A stretch of DNA of 64,000 nt from Nocardia stercoris (lineage in GTDB: Bacteria; Actinomycetota; Actinomycetes; Mycobacteriales; Mycobacteriaceae). Shown here piece by piece: positions 58,232 through 64,000 of the stretch; position 1 is the first letter of the stretch; every line of letters begins with the position of its first letter. Where the stretch lies: contig NZ_RFFH01000001.1 of the NCBI RefSeq assembly GCF_003696265.1, positions 1,116,001-1,180,000 of the forward strand, in the 5' to 3' direction. Under the pieces are notes generated by a model. That model was not told the DNA's origin. It ran no database searches and saw only the letters and a list, made by a program, of their open reading frames with translations. Position numbers and translations under genes: made by a program.

Positions 58232-60358
58232 GTGGTGTCCTACTCTTCGACCGGCAGTGTGACCCGGACCAGTGGTGTGCCCGTCTCCGAGGAGGCGGGG
58301 TTCCCGTTCTCGGCGGTGGTCGGGCAGGAGCGGTTGCAGCTGGCGCTGATTCTGTGCGCGGTGCATCCGGGGATCGGCGGGGTGCTGGTGCGGGGCGAGA
58401 AGGGGACCGCGAAGTCGACGGTGGTGCGGGCACTGGCGCAGCTGCTGCCGCCGGTGAGCGACGAGCGGGGGCCGCGGCCCGCACGGCTGGTGGAACTGCC
58501 GGTCGGCGCCACCGAGGATCGGGTCGTCGGGTCGCTGGATCTGGAACGGGTGCTGCGGGACGGCGAGCAGGCGTTCAAGCCCGGCCTGCTGGCGGCCGCC
58601 CACCACGGCGTGCTGTACGTCGACGAGGTCAATCTGCTGCACGACCATCTGGTGGACGTGCTGCTCGACGCCGCCGCGATGGGCCGGGTGCACGTCGAGC
58701 GGGACGGCGTCTCGCATTCGCATCCGGCGCGGTTCGTGCTGGTCGGCACCATGAACCCCGAGGAGGGGGAGCTGCGCCCGCAGCTGCTGGACCGGTTCGG
58801 CCTGACGGTCGACGTGGTGGCGTCCCGCGACGTGGACGTGCGGATGGCGGTGATCCGCCGGCGCCTGGACTACGAGGCCGACCCGAACGGTTTCGCCGCC
58901 GGCTATGCCGAGGCCGACCGGGAGATCGCCGATCGGATCCTCATCGCCCGCGACCGGCTGCCCGAGATCGGGCTCGACGATGTGGAGCTGCGCCGGATCG
59001 CGGCACTGTGCGCGACGTTCGACGTGGACGGGATGCGGGCCGACCTGGTGGTCGCCCGGACCGCCGCCGCGCACGCCGCCTGGCGTGGTGGTGACCGCGT
59101 GAGCGCTGAGGACGTGCGGGTCGCCGCGGAACTCGCCCTGCCGCACCGGCGCCGGCGCGACCCGTTCGACGAGCCGGGAATCAGCCCGGAACAGCTGGAC
59201 GAGGCGATGGACCGGGCGAACGAGGAGGCGGGACGCGCCGATGCGGAGTCCGCTGCCGGAACAGATTCCGCGGCAACCGAATCCGGGACCGATGCGGGGT
59301 CCGAAACCGGTTCGCCGACACCGGGTCCCGAAACGGGTTCCGCGACACCGGGTTCCGAAACGGGTTCGGCTACAGCGGATTTCGGTCCCGAGTCGGATCC
59401 GCCATCGGATACGGGTACTCCCGAGGGGCCCGTGGATCCCGATGACGATCCGGACGGTGGCGGTGCGCCAGTCCCGGATGCGCCGACCGGCGGCCCGGGA
59501 CCGGCGGGATCCGCGCCGGAACGTGCTGCGGCAGCACCGGTTTCGGTGGCCGCCCGCCCACCGCGCTGGGAGGTGCCCGGCGTCGGCGAGGGTGTCGCCG
59601 GTCGCCGCTCGCGTGCCCGCACCCGCAGCGGCCGGGTGGTCCGGTCCACCACCGAACCCGGGACCGGCCTGCATCTGCTGGGCACGGTTTTCGCCGCCGC
59701 ACCCCAGCAGCAGGCTCGCGGTCGCACGGGTGGTCCGCTGACCTTCGCGGCCGGCGACCTGCGCGGTGCGTATCGCGAAGGGCGCGAAGGCAACCTGGTG
59801 GTCTTCGTGGTCGACGCGTCCGGTTCGATGGCGGCCCGCGACCGCCTCTCCGCCGTCACCGGCGCCGTGGTAACCCTGCTCCGCGACGCCTACCAGCGCC
59901 GCGACAAGGTCGCCGTGATCACCGTGCGCGGCACCGGCGCCGAACTGGTTCTGCCGCCCACCTCCTCGGTCGACATCGCGGTGCGCCGCTTGGCCGCCAT
60001 GCGCACCGGCGGCAAAACCCCGCTCGCCGCCGGCCTGCTGCGGGCCCGGGAAGTGGTGCGCCGCGAACACATCCGCGACCCGCACCGCCGCCCCCTGCTG
60101 GTCCTGCTCACCGACGGCCGCGCCACCGGCACCCCCGACGCCCTGCCCCGCGCCCGCGCCGCCGCCCGCCGCCTCGCCGCCGACGGACTCACCGCCGTGG
60201 TAGTCGACTGCGAACGCGGCATGATCCGCCTCGGCCTCGCCCCCGAACTGGCCGCCGACCTCCGCGGCACCTGCCTCCGCCTCGCCGAATTGACCGGTGA
60301 CACCGTAGCCGGGGTGGTCCGCGGCGCCTCCGGACCCGCCGGTCGCCGGGCAGCCTGA
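58232..60358 (+). CDS. Magnesium/cobalt chelatase, fused ChlI-ChlD type (Rv2850c-like)
   Basis: A 708-residue protein. The AAA+ domain (about 25-330) has P-loop GEKGTAKST at 55-63, a [11 protein letters not shown]alker B and [18 protein letters not shown]. An acidic, Pro/Gly/Ser-rich linker follows (about 335-440, with repeated [13 protein letters not shown] units). The C-terminal VWA domain has MIDAS residues DASGSM at 528-533 and TGGKTPL. It probably helps insert Co2+ or Mg2+ into a tetrapyrrole; cobalt is favoured because cobO and cobB follow and no chlorophyll genes are seen. Its 3' end is repeated downstream in decayed form. Confidence 0.88.
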   Translation: MVSYSSTGSVTRTSGVPVSEEAGFPFSAVVGQERLQLALILCAVHPGIGGVLVRGEKGTAKSTVVRALAQLLPPVSDERGPRPARLVELPVGATEDRVVGSLDLERVLRDGEQAFKPGLLAAAHHGVLYVDEVNLLHDHLVDVLLDAAAMGRVHVERDGVSHSHPARFVLVGTMNPEEGELRPQLLDRFGLTVDVVASRDVDVRMAVIRRRLDYEADPNGFAAGYAEADREIADRILIARDRLPEIGLDDVELRRIAALCATFDVDGMRADLVVARTAAAHAAWRGGDRVSAEDVRVAAELALPHRRRRDPFDEPGISPEQLDEAMDRANEEAGRADAESAAGTDSAATESGTDAGSETGSPTPGPETGSATPGSETGSATADFGPESDPPSDTGTPEGPVDPDDDPDGGGAPVPDAPTGGPGPAGSAPERAAAAPVSVAARPPRWEVPGVGEGVAGRRSRARTRSGRVVRSTTEPGTGLHLLGTVFAAAPQQQARGRTGGPLTFAAGDLRGAYREGREGNLVVFVVDASGSMAARDRLSAVTGAVVTLLRDAYQRRDKVAVITVRGTGAELVLPPTSSVDIAVRRLAAMRTGGKTPLAAGLLRAREVVRREHIRDPHRRPLLVLLTDGRATGTPDALPRARAAARRLAADGLTAVVVDCERGMIRLGLAPELAADLRGTCLRLAELTGDTVAGVVRGASGPAGRRAA

Positions 60359-60655
60359 CGAGCGAACGGCGCGAAACCTGCCTGCGCGTGGCCGAATTCG
60401 ACGGGTGACACCGTGGTCGGGTGTGCGGTGCCTTCGGGCACGCCGGTCACCGGGCAGTCTGACGCGAACGGCTCGGAATCTGGTTGTGTCTGGCCGGATT
60501 CGACGGGTGACACCGTGATCGGGGTGGTGTGCGGTGCCTCCAGGCCCTCCGGTCACCGGGCAGTCTGACGAGCGAACGGCGCGAAACCTGCCTGCGTCTA
60601 GCCCGGATTCGACAGATGACCGTAGCGGGGTTGGTTCGCGGCGCCGACGGCTCGT
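60262..60655 (+). repeat. Degenerate tandem copies of the chelatase gene 3' end
   Basis: Four units of about 102-109 bp; the first is inside the gene. The landmark GACACCGT occurs at 60299, 60407 and 60509, and a decayed form lies near 60618. CCGGGCAGxCTGACG (gene end with stop) and GCGAAACCTGCCTG recur. The copies differ by many substitutions and small gaps. Confidence 0.85.
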
Positions 60656-60864
60656 GCGGGCGCTCCGCATGCCCGCGGCTGATTCGGGTGTGGCCGCAGC
60701 ATGCGGGTCCGGTGCTGGTCGAGCGGGTCGATCGGGCATTAACGCATCCGGGCACATGATCGATATCCGTCCGTCACCGCGGCATGGCGGTGGTCGGATC
60801 CGTTCGGGCAGTGCGGATGTGGCCGCGTCGGGTGCTTCGGGCTCCGGTCCTCGAAGGGAAAACA
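60359..60864. other. 506-bp gap between chelatase and lipoprotein genes
   Basis: Most of the gap to about 60655 is the decayed repeat array. The remaining 200 bp shows no gene and should carry the promoter of the lipoprotein gene. Confidence 0.6.
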
Positions 60865-61596
60865 ATGCGTACTCGATCCTTGTTCTGTGTGGCGGCGGCC
60901 GTCGCGGTGGCGTTCGGTGTCGCGGGGTGCAATGGCGATTCGTCGACAGGCGCGACCGTCACGGTGACCGCGCCGGCGGTTTCGGACTCGGCCGTGGTGC
61001 CCTCGGGGGCCGCGAATCCGTCTGCGCCGGTATCGGTACCGGCTCGGCCGGACAACTCGGCGGCGCCGGGTCCCGCATCGCAGGGCTCGGCTCCGCAGGG
61101 GCCGGGGGCTGAGGGCCCTGCTCCGCAGGCGCCCGCGCCGCAGAGCCCGGCACCCCAGAGCCCCGCGCCGCAGACTTCGGCTGCCGCGCAGCCGCCGAAC
61201 GGCAGTGGTCACGGGCTCTGCTTCGATGTCAACTCCGAGCTGGCGAACAGTGCGGTGCAGCGCCTGTCGGGCGGGCCGTGGCAGGTCGACGAGGGCAGCA
61301 CCGATCCGATCAGCGCGGGCTGTGACGGGCTGCTGTCGTGGATGACGGTAGAGACCGGCGGCATCCACGCGCCGATGCACATCCTGTTCTTCACCGGCGG
61401 CACCTACCTCGGCACCGCGACCTCCCAGCCGCATGCCTACACCCAGGTATCCCGGCAGTCGGCGAATGTCGTCCAGGCCCAGTACCACTGGCCGCTCGAC
61501 GGCGACGCCCTGTGCTGCCCGCAGGGTTCCGGCACGGTCACGTTCACGCTGACCGGAACCACTGTGCAGGCCAATGGCCAGTTCCCGCCGAACTGA
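60865..61596 (+). CDS. LppP/LprE-family lipoprotein
   Basis: A 243-residue secreted lipoprotein. The signal peptide ends in lipobox GVAGC (Cys22). A long Ala/Pro/Ser/Gln linker (about 28-118) with repeated APQSP units leads to an LppP/LprE domain (about 125-243) containing GGPWQVDEGSTDPIS and MHILFFTGGTYLGTAT. Four Cys there may form disulfides. AAGGG lies 7 bases before the ATG. Function is unknown; it is a cell-envelope protein. Confidence 0.82.
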   Translation: MRTRSLFCVAAAVAVAFGVAGCNGDSSTGATVTVTAPAVSDSAVVPSGAANPSAPVSVPARPDNSAAPGPASQGSAPQGPGAEGPAPQAPAPQSPAPQSPAPQTSAAAQPPNGSGHGLCFDVNSELANSAVQRLSGGPWQVDEGSTDPISAGCDGLLSWMTVETGGIHAPMHILFFTGGTYLGTATSQPHAYTQVSRQSANVVQAQYHWPLDGDALCCPQGSGTVTFTLTGTTVQANGQFPPN

Positions 61597-61630
61597 GGTT
61601 CGCAGGCTGAGCGGCGCATCCGCTGCCGAC

Positions 61631-61646
61631 TAGCCTGACCAGGCTA
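61631..61646. promoter_or_regulatory. Palindrome upstream of cobO
   Basis: TAGCCTG-AC-CAGGCTA, perfect 7-bp arms, 35 bp after the lipoprotein stop. A second, looser dyad CAACGTG/CACGTTG follows at about 61670-61707. It may be a terminator or a regulator site. Confidence 0.4.
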
Positions 61647-61754
61647 CGGGCCGCCCATCGCGTTGTGGCAACGTGTGGTGTCGAGTGAACACATCGCCAC
61701 GTTGCGTTTACTCGATACGAGTTTGCACAGTTCGATGTGGAAGGAGCGGCGCGG

Positions 61755-62369
61755 ATGCCGAAGGGTGTGCCGGAGACCATTCCCGAGGACGGGCTGACGA
61801 CCCGGCAGCGGCGTAATCAGCCGGTGCTGGCGGTGCACACCGGGCCGGGGAAGGGCAAGTCGACCGCCGCGTTCGGTATGGCCTTGCGGGCGTGGAACCA
61901 GGGGTTCGACGTCGCGGTCTTCCAGTTCGTGAAGAGCGCCAAGTGGAAGGTCGGCGAGGAGGCCGCGTTCCGGGCCCTGGGCGCGCTGCATGCCGAGACC
62001 GGTGTGGGTGGTCCGGTCGAATGGCACAAGATGGGCGAGGGCTGGTCCTGGACCCGCAAGCAGGGCAGCGACGAGGACCACGCGGCGGCCGCGCTGGCCG
62101 GCTGGCGGGAGATCGCGCGGCGGCTGGCGGCCGAACAGCACCGCTTCTATGTGCTCGACGAGTTCACCTACCCGCTGAAGTGGGGCTGGGTCGACGTCGA
62201 CGAGGTGGTCGAGGTGCTGCGCAACCGGCCCGGCAACCAGCACGTGGTGATCACCGGCCGCGACGCCCCGCCGGCCCTGCTCGAGGCCGCCGACCTGGTG
62301 ACCGAGATGACGAAGGTGAAGCACCCGATGGACGCGGGCCGCAAGGGCCAGCGCGGCATCGAATGGTGA
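61755..62369 (+). CDS. cobO: Corrinoid adenosyltransferase (CobA/CobO family)
   Basis: A 204-residue enzyme that adds the 5'-deoxyadenosyl group to reduced corrinoids. The P-loop is HTGPGKGKSTAAFG, with VFQFVKSAKWKVGE, FYVLDEFTYPLKWGWVD and the conserved end VKHPMDAGRKGQRGIEW. AAGGAG lies 8 bases before the ATG at 61755. It is followed 55 bp later by cobB. Confidence 0.95.
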   Translation: MPKGVPETIPEDGLTTRQRRNQPVLAVHTGPGKGKSTAAFGMALRAWNQGFDVAVFQFVKSAKWKVGEEAAFRALGALHAETGVGGPVEWHKMGEGWSWTRKQGSDEDHAAAALAGWREIARRLAAEQHRFYVLDEFTYPLKWGWVDVDEVVEVLRNRPGNQHVVITGRDAPPALLEAADLVTEMTKVKHPMDAGRKGQRGIEW

Positions 62370-62424
62370 ACCGGCCGGGCGGGCGCATCGGGCGGCGCAC
62401 GGTAGCGGCCGGCGGGGTGCCGCG

Positions 62425-63963
62425 GTGAGTGTTCCCGCGGTGGTCATCGCCGCACCGGCCTCCGGCAGCGGAAAGACCACGCTCGCAACGGGTTTGATCG
62501 GTGCGCTGCGGCGCGCCGGGCACACGGTCGCGCCCTTCAAGGTCGGGCCGGACTATATCGACCCCGGCTACCACGGCCTCGCCGCCGGCCGGCCGGGCCG
62601 CAATCTGGACCCGGTGCTGGTGGGTACCGAACGGGTAGTCCCGCTGTACCGGCACGGCACCCACGGCTGTGACCTGGCCGTCGTGGAAGGCGTGATGGGG
62701 CTGTTCGACGGCCGCATCGACGACGCGGCGGCCGCCCCGGCCGTGGCGGAGGGCTCCACCGCCCAGGTCGCCGCCCTGCTCGGCGCGCCGGTGATCCTCG
62801 TCGTCGACGCCCGCGGGCACAGCCAGAGCCTGGCCGCGCTGCTGCACGGCTTCGCCACCTTCGACAGCGGAATCCGTTTGGGCGGAGTCATTCTCAACCG
62901 GGTCGGCAGCGAACGGCACGAGCAGGTGCTGCGCGCCGCCTGCGCCCGGGTCGGACTGCCGGTGCTGGGCGCGCTACCACGCCTTGCCGAATTGTCGGTC
63001 CCCTCACGGCATCTGGGCCTGATCCCGGCCGTCGAGCACGGTTCGGCGGCCCACGCCGCAGTGGATGCGATGACGGAACTCGTTGCCGGACACGTGGATC
63101 TGGCCGCCGTGGCGGCGTTGGCGGGAGCGCGGGTCCACGGTCCGGCCTGGAATCCGGCCGAGGAGATCGAGCTCGTCCGTGGCGCGGCCACGGCCGGACT
63201 CCCGCGGACCGCCGACCACGGCGTCGCCCAGACCGTTTCGGCGGCTGGGACCATGCCGGTGGCCGGGACCGGATCGGCTGCCACGACGGCGTCGGCCGGG
63301 ACCGGCCCGGCTGGAGCCGCACCGACCGCGATCGCGCCCGACGGCCCGTTGATCGCGCTGGCCGGGGGACCGGCCTTCACCTTCGGCTACGCCGAGCACC
63401 GCGAACTACTGGCCGCCGCCGGCGCCCGCGTCGCGGTCTTCGATCCGCTGCGCGACGAACTACCTACCAGCACAGCGGGGCTCGTGCTGCCCGGCGGCTT
63501 CCCGGAGGAGCACGCCGCCGAACTTGCCGCCAACACCCCGCTGCTGGCCGCGGTCGCCGAGGCCGCCTTCGCGGGTATGCCCGTGCACGCCGAATGCGCC
63601 GGCCTGCTCTACCTGACCCGCTCGCTGGACGGCCACCGGATGGCCGGTGTCGTCGACGCCACCGCCGAATTCGGCCCTCGCTTGGCCCTCGGTTACCGAG
63701 ATGCCGTGGCACTCACCGACTCTCCGCTCTGGACGGCGGGGCAGCGGGTCCGCGGCCACGAATTCCACCGCACCCGCCTCCTGGACGGCCCTGCTGCCCA
63801 CCCGGCCTGGGCGTGGCGTGACCCGGCGGGCACCACCGTCCGAGAGGGCGCACTCGTGCACCGGGTCCACGCCTCCTACCTGCACACCCACCCGGCGGGA
63901 AACCCCGCTGCCACAGCGCGTTTCGTCGCCGGTGCGGCCGAGTACGCCACCGCCGGGAACTGA
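62425..63963 (+). CDS. cobB: Cobyrinate/hydrogenobyrinate a,c-diamide synthase
   Basis: A 512-residue glutamine amidotransferase that amidates the a and c carboxylates of the corrin ring. P-loop APASGSGKTTLATG, KVGPDYIDPGYH and EGVMGLFDG lie in the ATPase half; VLPGGFPEEHA and Cys in HAECAGLLYL in the glutaminase half; and HEFHRTRL near the end. A 45-residue Ala/Gly/Thr-rich insert separates the halves. GTG start. Confidence 0.95.
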   Translation: MSVPAVVIAAPASGSGKTTLATGLIGALRRAGHTVAPFKVGPDYIDPGYHGLAAGRPGRNLDPVLVGTERVVPLYRHGTHGCDLAVVEGVMGLFDGRIDDAAAAPAVAEGSTAQVAALLGAPVILVVDARGHSQSLAALLHGFATFDSGIRLGGVILNRVGSERHEQVLRAACARVGLPVLGALPRLAELSVPSRHLGLIPAVEHGSAAHAAVDAMTELVAGHVDLAAVAALAGARVHGPAWNPAEEIELVRGAATAGLPRTADHGVAQTVSAAGTMPVAGTGSAATTASAGTGPAGAAPTAIAPDGPLIALAGGPAFTFGYAEHRELLAAAGARVAVFDPLRDELPTSTAGLVLPGGFPEEHAAELAANTPLLAAVAEAAFAGMPVHAECAGLLYLTRSLDGHRMAGVVDATAEFGPRLALGYRDAVALTDSPLWTAGQRVRGHEFHRTRLLDGPAAHPAWAWRDPAGTTVREGALVHRVHASYLHTHPAGNPAATARFVAGAAEYATAGN

Positions 63964-63971
63964 GACCGTCG

Positions 63972-64000
63972 ATGACGAACGAGTTCTCGACGCCGAGCAC
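63972..64000 (+). CDS. Possible start of a further gene (cut by window edge)
   Basis: An ATG at 63972, 8 bp after cobB, opens MTNEFSTPS and runs off the window. The close spacing suggests an operon with cobB, but nine codons do not allow an assignment. Confidence 0.3.

Noticed and set aside
58055..60865. 936-codon antisense frame over the chelatase gene
   Set aside because: Arg/Gly/Ala-rich shadow with no motif; the opposite strand has intact P-loop and MIDAS motifs.
61597..61754. Cobalamin riboswitch before cobO
   Set aside because: Dyads are present but I see no B12-box GCCACTG-type core or the needed multi-helix order.

Overview
The window is very GC-rich actinobacterial DNA, most likely from a Nocardia or close relative. 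This is inferred from codon composition, from DUF4254 and NB-ARC/TPR genes of nocardial type, and from a right half that follows the Mycobacterium tuberculosis order Rv2870c to Rv2848c: dxr, rip1, ispG, GNAT, lipoprotein PBP, map, hydrolase, mqo, GNAT, chelatase, cobO, cobB. Almost all sequence is coding, and no tRNA, rRNA, CRISPR array or intact transposase was seen.

Left part (1-24.7 kb): a mosaic of accessory and housekeeping genes. It holds the 3' end of a probable arylsulfatase, a VapBC pair, a WS/DGAT-like acyltransferase, a molybdopterin oxidoreductase and a RibD-C reductase. A PadR/VOC divergon follows with two tandem operators, then TesB, a large NB-ARC ATPase with 13 exact 40-residue TPR-like repeats, a UbiB/ABC1 kinase and an orphan Imm42 protein. 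Next come a LysR regulator divergent from a DJ-1/dienelactone-hydrolase fusion, a fructosamine kinase, and a double-MerR (TioE-like) regulator divergent from an Imm5-like/RCC1 operon. The block ends with ohrR-ohr, an M20D amidohydrolase, a hypothetical gene, a GH18-like membrane protein and a second LysR.

Middle (24.7-31.4 kb): the MEP isoprenoid genes dxr and ispG flank the site-2 protease rip1. Two minus-strand genes (endonuclease V and a coiled-coil protein) separate rip1 from ispG.

Biosynthetic island (31.4-45.8 kb): between the Rv2867c-like GNAT and the Rv2864c-like PBP sits a compact cluster. It has a secreted esterase, a dimodular NRPS (C-A-T-C-A-T-TE; the first A domain has a clean serine code), and an unusual FAD-monooxygenase fused to a condensation-like domain with a destroyed HHxxxDG motif. 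A TetR/MFS divergon and a small LuxR regulator complete it. The 680-bp leader of the NRPS is visibly AT-richer and carries a 37-bp near-perfect palindrome among repeated boxes. This is the best candidate for an undescribed system.

Right part (45.9-64 kb): lipoprotein PBP, nitrobindin-like protein, XRE/DUF5753 regulator, DUF4254 protein, map, cobQ, two alpha/beta hydrolases, mqo, GNAT, EI24, ChlI/D-type chelatase, LppP/LprE lipoprotein, cobO and cobB. Three cobalamin genes plus the chelatase suggest a late corrin-ring section. Two genes here, map and the chelatase, have 3' ends duplicated in tandem, stop codons included, once as near-identical 93-bp units and once as decayed ~105-bp units.
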